Source: Pseudonocardia kunmingensis | Lineage (GTDB): Bacteria > Actinomycetota > Actinomycetes > Mycobacteriales > Pseudonocardiaceae | Length of the DNA stretch: 64,000 nt | Assembly: GCF_006716445.1 (NCBI RefSeq) | Contig: NZ_VFPA01000004.1 | Coordinates: 124,001-188,000, forward strand | Direction of reading: 5' to 3' | Part shown: positions 16,386 to 25,292 of the stretch, in pieces | How the letters are laid out: the number at the start of each line of letters is the position of its first letter | Position numbering within the stretch: position 1 is the first letter of the stretch | Program-made: the position numbers and the translations under genes | The notes under the pieces: generated by a model | The model's database searches: none | What the model saw: the letters and a program-made list of their open reading frames with translations, nothing else | Told to the model about the DNA's origin: nothing

Positions 16386-18845
16386 TCACCGGGGCAGGCC
16401 GAGGCGGCCCGAACAGGCAGGCCAGGCGCCGTACCCGCCGCGGTCGTCCCGCACCCGGGAGGCCACGGCGATCTGCTCCTCGCGGCTGGCCTGGTGGGGC
16501 AGCGCGGCGTAGTCGGTGCCGCCGTAGGCGCGCCACGTGCCCGCGTCGAACTGCAGGCCGCCGTAGTAGCCGTTGCCGGTGTTGATCGACCAGTTGCCGG
16601 TGGCCTCGCACTGCGCGAGCCGGTCCCACACGCTTCCGTCGGCGACGGCGGCGGCTCTGAGGGCGTCGTTGGTGCCCAGGTGCACGACCCGCTTCTGCGG
16701 CGGCGTCATGCTGCCGGCCCGGACCTGCTCGCGGCGCACCTCCTGGCCGTTCTGCACGTACACCCGCATGATCGCCGTCTGTTCCCCGGGCTTGCCGGGA
16801 TCCACGACCTTGCGCTTGCCGCGGGGCAGCTCCGCGTCCTCGATGACCTCCTCCGGCGGCGGGATCTGCCGGACCTCGACCACCTCACCCACACCGTTGC
16901 GCACCACGTGCACGGCGAGGCCCTCGGTCAGGGGCGTGTCGCCCGACGGCACCGCGACATCGTCGGGCCCCAGCTCGATGCCCTGCTCGGCGAGCAGGCC
17001 GGCGACCGTGCCCGACGTCGTGGTGATCGGCGAGGGCGCCGCGGTGCCGTCGGCGAACGTGACGGTGCGCGGCACCCGCAGCTCGAGCGACAGCCCCTCG
17101 AGCGGGATGGCCGCATCCGGCGACATGGACATCTGGATCGGGGTCGCGGCCACGTCGAGGATCTGCAGGGCCTCGCCCACCGACGTCGCCGTGGTCCAGA
17201 GCCGGCGCTGCGAGCTGCCCTCCACGAGCGTCAGCGGTCGGGCGTGGCTGAAGATGACCTCGTCGCCGTCGGCCAGCTCGGTGGGCAGCGCGGGCTCCAC
17301 GCGGTCCTGCGGGCTCACCGCGATCCCCGAGGACTCGAGCGCGGAGGCGACGTCGGCCGCGAAGGTGTGCACGACGCGCTCCTGGCCGTCCACCGTCAGG
17401 GTGATCGTCTTGTCGCCGACGAGCGCCGTGGCGGCGCCAGCGAGCATGGCCAGCAGCACGACCACCACGGTGATCCGCAGGCCGGTGCGCTGCGGCGGTG
17501 GCTCTTCGACCGCCCGGCGGTCCCGGCGGGAGCGGCGCGGGCCCTGCGGCGCCGCGGCGGACGCGGCGGACGCCGGTGCGGCGGTGGCGGCGGGTTCCGG
17601 GCCCGCCGGGGTGCTCTCCGGAGCGACGGGAGCCGGGGCGGCGGGAGCCGGGGCCTGCTCGGCGGGTGCGGCCGACGGTGCGCCCGCGAGCCCGACCGGA
17701 GCGGTCACGCTCCCGAAGGGATGGGTGAACGCGTCGTCGTCGATCCGCGGCATCGGCCCGGTCTCCGCGTCGTCCGGGCGGGCGGGCGCGACGGGGACGG
17801 CGGTGGCACCGGTGACAGTGGCACCGGTGACGGTGGCGGCTCTCGCGGGCCGCTCCGGCGTCGGGGCGGGCTGCGCCCGCGGGCGGACCGGCAGACCGGC
17901 GGCGGAGCTCCGCTCGATCCCCTCGGTGCCGCGCCGGTGCGAGCCGGTGCGCTCCACCGCGGGCTGCCGGCCGGTCCACTCGGGCGCGACGACCGCGGGC
18001 TGCGGGCCCGTGACCTCGGTCGCGCCGGGTCGCGCGGTACCGCCGGTGCGCTCCACGGCGGGCTGTCGCCCGGTGCGCTCCACGGGCGGCCACACGGGGC
18101 CGCTGCTGCGCTCCACGGCCTGCCGCCGTCCGGTGCGCTCCGCAGGCCGCGCGTGCCCCCCGGTGCGTTCCGCGGCCGGGGCCGCGGTCGCGTGCGGGCC
18201 GCTGCCCTCGGTGGGACGTGCGTGCCCGCCGGTGCGCTCGACGGGACGCACGCGGCCGCCGGTGCGCTCGACGGCGGGCGCGGGCGGCCAGCCGTCGATC
18301 TGGGGCAGCGGGCCGGTGGCGTCGTCGGGGGCCACCCGCGGCAGCTGCCCGGTGACCGGGTCGGCCGAGGCGTCGACGGCGTCCTGCGGGGCGCCGAGCC
18401 GCGAGACGATCGGCCGCGACTGGCCGGTGGCCGACGTCCGTGCGGGCGCGGTCTGCGGGGTGGCGTCGGGGACGTCCGCCCCGGCGGGCCGGGGCCGGGG
18501 CCGCAGCGGGGACCGGGCCGGGGTGGACCGGGCCGCGGGGGCGGCGGGCGGGACGACCTCGATCGCCGACGTGACGGGCGCCGCAGGCGCCTCGGGGTCG
18601 CCACCCGCGTACCAGTCGGCGTACGGGTCCTCGGCCGGCTCGACGTCGGTGACCGGCGGTGCCACCCGGCCGAGGCGGGCGCGGGCCGCGGCGCGGTGGC
18701 GCGCGCGCGTGGGGACGTCGACCACACCGCTTCCAGACGTCGTCGGTCCGGGCAGGGGAGGAATCACGGTCACGGTGGCCCGGAGGCAGTGATCAGGGGA
18801 GCGCCCCGGACCACCGTGACCGTCGTGCTGGGGAGCGTTCCCCAC
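16386..18845 (-). CDS. rpfB: Resuscitation-promoting factor (RpfB-like) with a long repeat-rich cytoplasmic tail
   Basis: 819 residues with this start. Residues 1-455 are Pro/Ala-rich and hydrophilic, with about seven repeats of the type (V/A)ERTGG(R/H) plus degenerate ones between 190 and 315. A single membrane segment lies at about 457-477. Beyond it come DUF348-type repeats (TLTVDGQER..., roughly 480-650), a G5-like region (IPPPEEVIEDAELPRGKRKV...VRREQVRAGS) and the C-terminal Rpf lysozyme-like domain. The catalytic Glu is in WDRLAQCEATGNW, followed by GYYGGLQFDAGTWRAYGG. Rpf proteins cleave peptidoglycan and promote exit from dormancy. The usual RpfB lacks a tail of this size. The true start could be downstream of 18845, but the membrane segment and repeats are in the same open frame. 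Confidence 0.85.
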   Translation of the reverse strand: MGNAPQHDGHGGPGRSPDHCLRATVTVIPPLPGPTTSGSGVVDVPTRARHRAAARARLGRVAPPVTDVEPAEDPYADWYAGGDPEAPAAPVTSAIEVVPPAAPAARSTPARSPLRPRPRPAGADVPDATPQTAPARTSATGQSRPIVSRLGAPQDAVDASADPVTGQLPRVAPDDATGPLPQIDGWPPAPAVERTGGRVRPVERTGGHARPTEGSGPHATAAPAAERTGGHARPAERTGRRQAVERSSGPVWPPVERTGRQPAVERTGGTARPGATEVTGPQPAVVAPEWTGRQPAVERTGSHRRGTEGIERSSAAGLPVRPRAQPAPTPERPARAATVTGATVTGATAVPVAPARPDDAETGPMPRIDDDAFTHPFGSVTAPVGLAGAPSAAPAEQAPAPAAPAPVAPESTPAGPEPAATAAPASAASAAAPQGPRRSRRDRRAVEEPPPQRTGLRITVVVVLLAMLAGAATALVGDKTITLTVDGQERVVHTFAADVASALESSGIAVSPQDRVEPALPTELADGDEVIFSHARPLTLVEGSSQRRLWTTATSVGEALQILDVAATPIQMSMSPDAAIPLEGLSLELRVPRTVTFADGTAAPSPITTTSGTVAGLLAEQGIELGPDDVAVPSGDTPLTEGLAVHVVRNGVGEVVEVRQIPPPEEVIEDAELPRGKRKVVDPGKPGEQTAIMRVYVQNGQEVRREQVRAGSMTPPQKRVVHLGTNDALRAAAVADGSVWDRLAQCEATGNWSINTGNGYYGGLQFDAGTWRAYGGTDYAALPHQASREEQIAVASRVRDDRGGYGAWPACSGRLGLPR

Positions 18846-18930
18846 CCCGGCTTGCGATCACGGAACCGTAACGGACCGTGAGCGCTCGGTGCCAACCCCG
18901 GCACCGGGTCAGCGCCGAACGGCCTACCCG

Positions 18931-19815
18931 CTACGCCGAGCGCGCCGGGCCCGCGCCCGGCGCCGAGGGCACCGCGACGGGCGGCAGTTCACCGAGTCGG
19001 AAGACCCGCTCGGCGTTGCGCCTCGCGCTCTCCGCCAGCCGCGCGGCGGGCACCCCGCGCAGGTCGGCCAGGCCTCGAACGGTCCAGGGCAGGCAGTACG
19101 GCTCGTTGGCGCGCCCCCGGTGGGGGTGCGGGGTGAGGAACGGCGCGTCGGTCTCGACGAGCAGCTGCTCCTCGGGCACGACGACGGCCGCCTCCTGCAG
19201 CGTCCGGGCGTTGCGGAACGTGACCGGGCCGGCGAACGAGAGCACGAAGCCGGCGTCGGCGCACTCGCGCGCCATGGCGGCGTCGCCGGAGAAGCAGTGG
19301 AACACCACGACGTCCGGCGCGCCCTCCTCGCGCAGGATGCGCAGCACGTCGTCGTGGGCCTCCCGGTCGTGGATCATCAGCGGCTTTCCGAGCCGCTTCG
19401 CGAGGTCGATGTGCCACCGGAACTCCGCCTGCTGCGCCTCCGGCGGCGAGTGGTCCCAGTAGTAGTCCAGGCCGGTCTCCCCCACGGCGACGACGCGGGG
19501 GTCGCCTGCGAGGCGCTCGATCTCGGCGTGGTCGTCCGCGGTGAGCGCGGCGGTGCGCGTGGGGTGCAGCGCGACGGCGGCGGCGACGCGCTCGTCCCAG
19601 TGCGCCGCCCGCACCACCCAGCGGGCCGAGGGCAGGTCGTCGGCGACGGTGACGACCCGCGTGACCCCCACCGCGGCAGCCCGGTCGAGCGCGGCACGCA
19701 CGTCGGCCGCGGAGACGCAACCGCAGGCGTCGAGGTGGGTGTGCGAGTCGACGGTGGAAGCACCCAGGGGCTCGGGCGGAGGCGGCGCCTCCCGCCGCCC
19801 GTGCGCGCTCACCAC
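18931..19815 (-). CDS. tatD: TatD family metal-dependent hydrolase/DNase
   Basis: 294 residues. The N-terminal metal-binding motif is VDSHTHLDACG, followed by VAVGETGLDYYWDHS (Glu and Asp ligands), PLMIHDREAHDD, VVFHCFSGD and VETDAPFLTPHPHRG, all in TatD order. TatD enzymes are 3'-5' exonucleases/hydrolases with two metals; the physiological substrate is uncertain. It lies between metG and the rpfB-like gene on the same strand, as in mycobacteria. The start at 19815 is one of two consecutive GTG codons. Confidence 0.92.
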   Translation of the reverse strand: MVSAHGRREAPPPPEPLGASTVDSHTHLDACGCVSAADVRAALDRAAAVGVTRVVTVADDLPSARWVVRAAHWDERVAAAVALHPTRTAALTADDHAEIERLAGDPRVVAVGETGLDYYWDHSPPEAQQAEFRWHIDLAKRLGKPLMIHDREAHDDVLRILREEGAPDVVVFHCFSGDAAMARECADAGFVLSFAGPVTFRNARTLQEAAVVVPEEQLLVETDAPFLTPHPHRGRANEPYCLPWTVRGLADLRGVPAARLAESARRNAERVFRLGELPPVAVPSAPGAGPARSA

Positions 19816-19826
19816 TCCCCCACCCG

Positions 19827-19873
19827 ACGAACGGCACTTTCGTCGCTACCTAGCCGACGAGAGTGCCGTTCGT
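19827..19873. repeat. 47-bp palindromic intergenic repeat, copy a
   Basis: Starts ACGAACGGCACTTTCGTCG and ends with the inverted copy CGACGAGAGTGCCGTTCGT, around a short loop with CTACCTAGC. It fills the 73-bp gap between metG and tatD. Two further copies are at 33542-33590 and 41866-41914; here the loop is in the opposite orientation (CTACCTAGC instead of GCTAGGTA). It could serve as a transcript hairpin downstream of metG. Confidence 0.8.
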
Positions 19874-19888
19874 TGTGATCGGTGGGGC

Positions 19889-21682
19889 TCACTTCGCGAT
19901 CGGAGCCCAGTCCGGGCCCGTCTCGCCCAGTTCCGGGTCCAGCTTCTTGAAGATCGGGTTCGGCTTCGCCAGTGGACGGCCCACCTCGATCGGCGTGGAC
20001 CCCCAGCGGGCCTGCTCGCGGGTGTAGTCGCCGGTGAGGATCGGGTTGACCCGGCCCGGGACGTCCAGGTCCGGCACGTCCTGCAGCTCCGGCTGCGCCG
20101 CCCACACGCCGGTGCCGCCCAGCGCCTCGTGCACCTGCTGCGCCGAGTGCGGCAGGAACGGCGTGAGCAGGGTGTTGGCGTCCTGGACGACCTGCAGCGC
20201 CGTGTGCAGGACGGCGTCGCGGCGCTCCGGGTCGTCCTTCAGCTTCCACGGCTCCTGGTCGGACAGGTACCGGTTGGCCGCCGAGACGACCTTCATCGCC
20301 TCGGCGAGACCCGCGCGGAAGCGCGAGCGCGCCACGTGCGCGCCGACCGTGTCGAACGCCGCCTTCGACACGGCGAGCAGCTCGGCGTCGGCGGCCGCCG
20401 GGCGGGTGGGCGCCGGGACCCCGCCGTTGTTCTTGTGCGCCATCGAGATCGAGCGGTTGACGAGGTTGCCCCACTCGTTGGCCAGCTCGAAGTTCACGCG
20501 GCGGACGAACTCGTCCCACGTGAAGTCGACGTCCTGCGTCTCGGGGCCGGCGGCGGAGATGAAGTAACGCAGGCTGTCGGCGCCGAACTCGCGCAGGAAG
20601 TCGTGCAGGTAGATCACGGTGCCGCGCGAGGTGGAGAACTTCGACCCGCTCATCGTGAGGAACTCGCTGGAGGCGATCTCCGTGGGCAGGTCCAGCACGC
20701 CGTAGGGCCCCGGCTCGCCGCCGTGGTCACCGTGGCCGTTGTGCCCGAGCAGCAGCGCGGGCCAGATCTGGGCGTGGAAGGTGATGTTGTCCTTGCCCAT
20801 GAAGTAGACGTGCTCGGCGTCCGGGTCGTTCCACCACGCCTTCCAGGCGTCGGCGTCGCCGGTGCGCCGCGCCCACTCCACGCTCGCGGAGAAGTAGCCG
20901 ATCACCGCGTCGAACCAGACGTAGAACTTCTTGAGCCCCTGGTCGCGCCACCCGTCGAGCGGGATCGTGACGCCCCAGTCCAGGTCCCGGGTGATCGGCC
21001 GCGGGCGCATGTCGTCGACGAGGTTGCGGGTGAAGTTGAGGACGTTGGGCCGCCACCCGGTCTTGGTGGACAGCCACTTGCCGAGCGACTCGGTGAACGC
21101 GGGCAGGTCGAGGAAGAGGTGCTCGGTCTCGACGAACCGCGGCACCTCGCCGTTGATGCGCGACCGCGGGTTGATGAGGTCGGCGGCGTCGAGCTGGTTG
21201 CCGCAGTTGTCGCACTGGTCGCCGCGCGCGCCGTCGTAGCCGCAGATCGGGCAGGTGCCCTCGACGTAGCGGTCGGGCAGGGTGCGCCCGGTGGACGGGC
21301 TGATCGCCCCGGTGGTGGTCCTGGGCACCACGTAGCCGTTGCGGTGCAGGGCCAGGAAGATCTGCTGCACGACGTCGGCGTGGTTGCCGGTGGTGGTGCG
21401 CGTGTAGAGGTCGTAGGTGACGCCGAGCCCGCGCAGGTCCTCCGAGATCACCCGGTGGTACTTGTCCGCGGTCTGCTGCGGGGTGAGGCCCTCCTTCTCG
21501 GCCTGCACCAGGATCGGGGTGCCGTGCTCGTCGCTGCCCGAGACCATGAGCACCCGGTTGCCGACCATGCGCTGGTAGCGGGAGAACACGTCGGAGGGCA
21601 CACCGATGCCGGAGACGTGGCCGATGTGCCGGGGGCCGTTGGCGTAGGGCCAGGCCACGGCGGTCAGCACGTGGGAGCTCAT
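19889..21682 (-). CDS. metG: Methionyl-tRNA synthetase
   Basis: 597 residues. The HIGH motif is GPRHIGHVSG near residue 20, the KMSKS-type loop is MSGSKFSTSRG, and the zinc knuckle is CPICGYDGARGDQCDNCG. These define class I MetRS, which charges initiator and elongator tRNA-Met. The minus-strand upstream sequence has TAGGCT seven bases before the ATG, a -10 element placed for a leaderless transcript. The enzyme ends without the EMAPII-like C-terminal domain. Gene order metG-tatD-rpfB-ksgA matches mycobacteria. Confidence 0.96.
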   Translation of the reverse strand: MSSHVLTAVAWPYANGPRHIGHVSGIGVPSDVFSRYQRMVGNRVLMVSGSDEHGTPILVQAEKEGLTPQQTADKYHRVISEDLRGLGVTYDLYTRTTTGNHADVVQQIFLALHRNGYVVPRTTTGAISPSTGRTLPDRYVEGTCPICGYDGARGDQCDNCGNQLDAADLINPRSRINGEVPRFVETEHLFLDLPAFTESLGKWLSTKTGWRPNVLNFTRNLVDDMRPRPITRDLDWGVTIPLDGWRDQGLKKFYVWFDAVIGYFSASVEWARRTGDADAWKAWWNDPDAEHVYFMGKDNITFHAQIWPALLLGHNGHGDHGGEPGPYGVLDLPTEIASSEFLTMSGSKFSTSRGTVIYLHDFLREFGADSLRYFISAAGPETQDVDFTWDEFVRRVNFELANEWGNLVNRSISMAHKNNGGVPAPTRPAAADAELLAVSKAAFDTVGAHVARSRFRAGLAEAMKVVSAANRYLSDQEPWKLKDDPERRDAVLHTALQVVQDANTLLTPFLPHSAQQVHEALGGTGVWAAQPELQDVPDLDVPGRVNPILTGDYTREQARWGSTPIEVGRPLAKPNPIFKKLDPELGETGPDWAPIAK

Positions 21683-21727
21683 GCGCTCCAGCCTATGCCC
21701 GGGCCACAGCCGGGTTTCCGCACCCGG

Positions 21728-22290
21728 TCAGACGGTGGCGGAGCCGCCGTCCCAGGTGATCTCGAGCTTGCCGTCGACGGTGCGCAGGGTGATCCCGAGC
21801 ACCTCGGACCCGAGTACACCGTCAGGCCCCGACTGCACAGGTACCAGCCGACCCCCGACAGCGCGGAACAGCTCGACACGCCGTTCCTCCGGGTGAACGA
21901 CGATCATCTCAGCGACGGCCATCCGGCCGTAGAAGTCAATCTTGTCGTAGGTCTCGTCCCGGGGCGAGCGGATCTCGAGGACGAGCTCGGCACCTTCCAC
22001 GCCTCGATCGGAAAGATGCTCGCGCCGAACGAACACCATGTCGGGAACCCGGTAGTCGCGACTTGCTCGGTACAACCCGGTCTCGTAAAGGGCGACAAGG
22101 CCGCGCTGCCCGCGACCGGATGGATCATCGAGTAGAAGTCCCCGACGAACATCCGGTGTGGCCCACCCGGCGGCGGAACCATGTGCAGTACCCCGTCCCA
22201 CATCTCGTCGCGCTTGTCCAGACCCAGCCGTCGACGCTCGGCGAGCATCGCCTCGACGTCCGGCGGCGCCTCGTACATCACGACCCGCAT
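21728..22290 (-). pseudogene. Uma2 family (DUF820) putative endonuclease gene, frameshifted
   Basis: The first half (from the ATG at 22290: MRVVMYEAPPDVEAMLAERR, then MWDGVLHMVPPPGGPHR) is in one frame. The conserved second half (LYETGLYRASRDYRVPDMVF, LVLEIRSPRDETYDKIDFY, MIVVHPEERRVELFR) is in another. Moving between frames near 22101 by restoring one G (giving ...GSAGLVALYETGLY) produces a normal full-length Uma2 protein of about 187 residues with the PD-(D/E)xK-like DYRVPD...LEIRSP core. So this is either a one-base deletion in the organism or a sequence error in a GC run. A -10 (TACCGT) sits six bases before the ATG, divergent from khtT. Confidence 0.8.
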
Positions 22291-22322
22291 GGCCAGACGG
22301 TAGCGGCGGCTAGTGTGAAAAC

Positions 22323-22802
22323 GTGAACGTGGAGGTCACCCCCCTGCCGGGGATCGGCGTGCGCAAGGACTTCGGGCTGCGCAACGGCAGGCGGATCGGG
22401 GTCGTCACGCACCGTGACGGCAAGATCGATCTGATCGTGTCGAAATCGGATGATCCGGACGCCTGTCTCGCCGAGCTGCCGCTCACCGCCGACGAGGCGG
22501 GTGCGCTGGCGAACCTGCTGGGCGCGCCGCAGCTCGTCGCCCAGCTCACCGAGGAGCACCGCGACCTCCCCGGGATCCACACGCGCCAGATCCCGGTCGG
22601 GATGCCGTTCGACGGCCGCACCCTCGGCGACACGGCGCTGCGCACGCGCACCGGCGTCTCGGTCGTCGCCGTGATGCGCGCCGGTCAGGTGCACCCGAGC
22701 CCGACGCCCGACTTCACGCTGACCGAGGGCGACCTGATGGTCACCGTCGGCACCGCCGAGGGTCTGGAGAGCGCCATCAAGATCCTCAAGCGGGGCGGAT
22801 GA
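22323..22802 (+). CDS. khtT: KhtT-like regulatory subunit of a K+/H+ antiporter (TrkA-C domain)
   Basis: 159 residues, soluble. The N-terminal half (VEVTPLPGIGVRKDFGLRNGRRIGVVTHRDG) is the KhtT/AmhT-type N-domain. The C-terminal half (PVGMPFDGRTLGDTALRTRTGVSVVAVMRAG...TEGDLMVTVGT) is a TrkA-C (RCK C-terminal) ligand-binding domain. In Bacillus KhtT controls KhtU and responds to c-di-AMP and pH. The GTG start at 22323 lies six bases after TAGTGT, a leaderless-type promoter. Its stop overlaps the antiporter ATG (ATGA). Confidence 0.88.
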   Translation: MNVEVTPLPGIGVRKDFGLRNGRRIGVVTHRDGKIDLIVSKSDDPDACLAELPLTADEAGALANLLGAPQLVAQLTEEHRDLPGIHTRQIPVGMPFDGRTLGDTALRTRTGVSVVAVMRAGQVHPSPTPDFTLTEGDLMVTVGTAEGLESAIKILKRGG

Positions 22803-23995
22803 GCCAGACCGCACTGGAGCTGATCGAGCTCGGGGCCGTCTTCTTCGGTCTGGGCCTGCTCGGCCGCCTCGCCGGGCGCATCGGCCTGTCCCCGATCCCG
22901 CTCTACCTGCTCGGCGGCCTGTTCTTCGGCACCGGCGGTGTCGTGCCGCTGCACGGCATCGAGGGCTTCACCGCGCTGGCGGGCGAGGTCGGCGTCGTCC
23001 TGCTGCTCCTGCTGCTCGGCCTCGAGTACTCCGCCACCGAGCTGATCAGCGGGATGCGCCGCTCCTGGACCGCCGGCATCCTCGACATCGTCCTCAACGC
23101 CGCGCCCGGCGCGGCGGTGGCGCTGCTGTTGGGGTGGGGCCCGATCGGCGCGCTCGTGATGGGCGGGGTCACCTACATCTCCTCGTCCGGGATCGTCGCC
23201 AAGGTGCTGGGCGACCTCGGCAGGCTCGGTAACCGCGAGACCCCGGTCGTGCTGTCGATCCTCGTGTTCGAGGACCTCGTGATGGCGCTCTACCTGCCGA
23301 TCCTCACCGCCGTCCTGGTCGGCGTGACGCTGTTGGGCGGCCTCACCGCGGTGGCGGTCTCGGTCGCGGTGCTCGCCGTGGTGCTCGTCGTGGCGCTGCG
23401 CTACGGCCGGTTCGTCTCGGCGGTGGTGGACTCCCCGGACCGCGAGGTCTTCCTGCTCAAGGTGCTGGGGCTCGCCCTGCTCGTGGCCGGGTTCGCCTCG
23501 GCGATGCAGGTGTCCGCCGCCGTCGGCGCGTTCCTGCTGGGGATCGCGATCTCGGGGTCGACGGCGGAGAACGCCACGAAGCTGCTCGAGCCGCTGCGCG
23601 ACCTGTTCGCCGCCGTGTTCTTCGTGGTGTTCGGCCTGAACACCGACCCGGCGTCGATCCCCCCGGTGCTCGGCTGGGCCGTCGTGCTCGCCCTGGTCAC
23701 CACGCTCACCAAGCTGGCCACCGGCTGGTGGGCGGCGCGGCAGGTCGGGATCGGCCCCCTCGGCCGGGCCCGGGCGGGTGCCGCGCTCGTCGCCCGCGGG
23801 GAGTTCTCGATCGTCATCGCCGGGCTCGCCGTCGGCTTCACCGCCGTGGACGCGCGGCTGGCCGCGCTGGCCACCACCTACGTGCTCCTCATGGCCGTGA
23901 TCGGACCGGTCGCGGCGCGGCTCGTCGAGCCCGCGGCGCGCTGGGTCCGCGCCCGGCGCCCGTCGACGGCACCCGCTCCGTCGGCCGGCAACTGA
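22799..23995 (+). CDS. khtU: KhtU-like K+(cation)/H+ antiporter, CPA2 family
   Basis: 398 residues with about 12 membrane segments. It has the CPA2 pattern GEVGVVLLLLLLGLEYS and the discontinuous-helix region ISSSGIVAKVLGDLGRLGNRETPVVLSILVFEDLVMALYLPIL, with the ion-binding acidic residues, and AAVGAFLLGIAISGS later on. It exports K+ in exchange for protons and helps under alkaline or osmotic stress, gated by the KhtT subunit encoded just before and translationally coupled to it. It lacks a cytoplasmic RCK domain of its own, consistent with a separate regulatory subunit. Confidence 0.9.
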   Translation: MSQTALELIELGAVFFGLGLLGRLAGRIGLSPIPLYLLGGLFFGTGGVVPLHGIEGFTALAGEVGVVLLLLLLGLEYSATELISGMRRSWTAGILDIVLNAAPGAAVALLLGWGPIGALVMGGVTYISSSGIVAKVLGDLGRLGNRETPVVLSILVFEDLVMALYLPILTAVLVGVTLLGGLTAVAVSVAVLAVVLVVALRYGRFVSAVVDSPDREVFLLKVLGLALLVAGFASAMQVSAAVGAFLLGIAISGSTAENATKLLEPLRDLFAAVFFVVFGLNTDPASIPPVLGWAVVLALVTTLTKLATGWWAARQVGIGPLGRARAGAALVARGEFSIVIAGLAVGFTAVDARLAALATTYVLLMAVIGPVAARLVEPAARWVRARRPSTAPAPSAGN

Positions 23996-24200
23996 CCCCA
24001 ACTACGCCGATCGGCCTAATGGCCGGACCGCTCATCGCAGAGATCATTCCTCTCACCGGCGCGCAGGCAACCGATCATGCTCTCGCCGATAGCTTTCCCT
24101 GCGACAGGATCGGTCACGAAACGGACACGGGCCTCCCCACCCGCCGGCATCCCCGAGCCGGGCGTCCGCCGGACCGGTCGTCGCTCCGGAAGGCAGGTTC
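23996..24200. other. 205-bp intergenic leader ahead of the alginate lyase gene
   Basis: The region starts less GC-rich than its surroundings and holds a possible stem (ACCGATC near 24069 with GATCGGT near 24110). No match to a known riboswitch consensus could be recognised, and no small gene is convincing. It presumably contains the promoter of the alginate lyase gene. Confidence 0.3.
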
Positions 24201-25283
24201 GTGTCCCGGCATCGCTCCCCCGAAGGCCGGCACCCGCGCACCCCCCGACCGGCACGCCGCCAGGCGCGCCCGGTCCGGGATCACGACGCGAGTGTCACGC
24301 GAGGCGTTCGCGCCCCCTCCCATCGCAGTGCTGCGCTGTTCGTCGCCGTGGCGGCCGTCATCGCCGTCGTCGGCAGCGCGCTCTCCCTGAACGGCGTCCT
24401 CGGCGCCCCGGAGTCCGACGCGGGTGTCGACCTCGCCTCGGACGACCTGGCGATCCTCCCCCCGGCGCCCACGCTGCCGGTGCTCGACGCCCCCGACGAC
24501 GAGTCCGCCGAACCCACCGAGCCCACCCCCGAGCCCACGAGCACGGAGGAGCCGGCCGAGGAGGGCGAGGGCGAGGGCGAGAGCTCCGAGGAGTCCGAGG
24601 CGCCCGCCGCGGCCGCGCTGCGCAAGGCCAGCAAGTTCGCCGGCGAGCTCATCGACCCGAGCAAGTGGTACCTCACGCTGCCGACGGGCAACGAGGGCAG
24701 CCCGGACACGGTCGAGGGTTCCGAGCTCGACACCTACGACAGCGAGTACTTCACCCTCAACGACTCGAAGGACGGCATCGTCTTCACGGCGAACGCCGGT
24801 GGCGTCACCACGAAGAACAGCAAGTACCCGCGCTCGGAGCTGCGCGAGATGGACGGCTCCGAGAAGGCCAGCTGGGACGGCCGCTCCGGCACCCACGTGA
24901 TGGAGCTCGACCAGGCCATCACGAAGACGCCCTCGACGAAGCCCGACGTCATCGCCGGTCAGATCCACGGCGGCGACGACGACGTCATGCAGATCCACCT
25001 CTCCGGCAGCGAGCTCACCGTCAAGTACGCCGACGGGAAGAAGGACGTCGTCCTCGACGACTCCTACCGGCTGGGCGAGCGGTTCCGCGTGAAGATCGAG
25101 TCGTCTGACGGGCACGTGAAGGTGTGGCACAACGGCGAGCTGAAGGCCGACCTGCCCATCTACGGCGCGGAGAGCTACTTCAAGGCCGGCGCCTACGTCA
25201 ACTCCAACACCGAGAAGGGCGCCTCCAGCTCGGACGAGGGCCAGGTCGTGATCTACGACCTGAAGATCAGCCACAGCAGCTGA
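24201..25283 (+). CDS. Polysaccharide lyase family 7 (alginate lyase-like) with membrane anchor
   Basis: 360 residues. A basic N-terminus and one hydrophobic segment (about residues 45-66) anchor or secrete the protein. An acidic Pro/Glu/Ser linker follows (about 75-135), then the catalytic beta-jelly-roll. PL7 signatures are all present: KYPRSELREMDGS (the R-S-E-L-R substrate-binding strand), VIAGQIHGGDDD (Q-I-H with the catalytic His) and AESYFKAGAYVNSN (catalytic Tyr in YFKAG-Y). The fold cleaves alginate or related uronate polymers by beta-elimination outside the cell. GTG start at 24201; a GTG about 30 codons later is possible. No uronate uptake genes are nearby, so the natural substrate is open, and self-made or plant/algal polymers are both possible. 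Confidence 0.85.
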   Translation: MSRHRSPEGRHPRTPRPARRQARPVRDHDASVTRGVRAPSHRSAALFVAVAAVIAVVGSALSLNGVLGAPESDAGVDLASDDLAILPPAPTLPVLDAPDDESAEPTEPTPEPTSTEEPAEEGEGEGESSEESEAPAAAALRKASKFAGELIDPSKWYLTLPTGNEGSPDTVEGSELDTYDSEYFTLNDSKDGIVFTANAGGVTTKNSKYPRSELREMDGSEKASWDGRSGTHVMELDQAITKTPSTKPDVIAGQIHGGDDDVMQIHLSGSELTVKYADGKKDVVLDDSYRLGERFRVKIESSDGHVKVWHNGELKADLPIYGAESYFKAGAYVNSNTEKGASSSDEGQVVIYDLKISHSS

Positions 25284-25292
25284 CCGCGGCCC

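Noticed and set aside
23996..24200. Possible riboswitch (c-di-AMP or c-di-GMP type) before the alginate lyase
   Set aside because: A short complementary pair is visible, but none of the consensus blocks of ydaO or GEMM classes could be matched.
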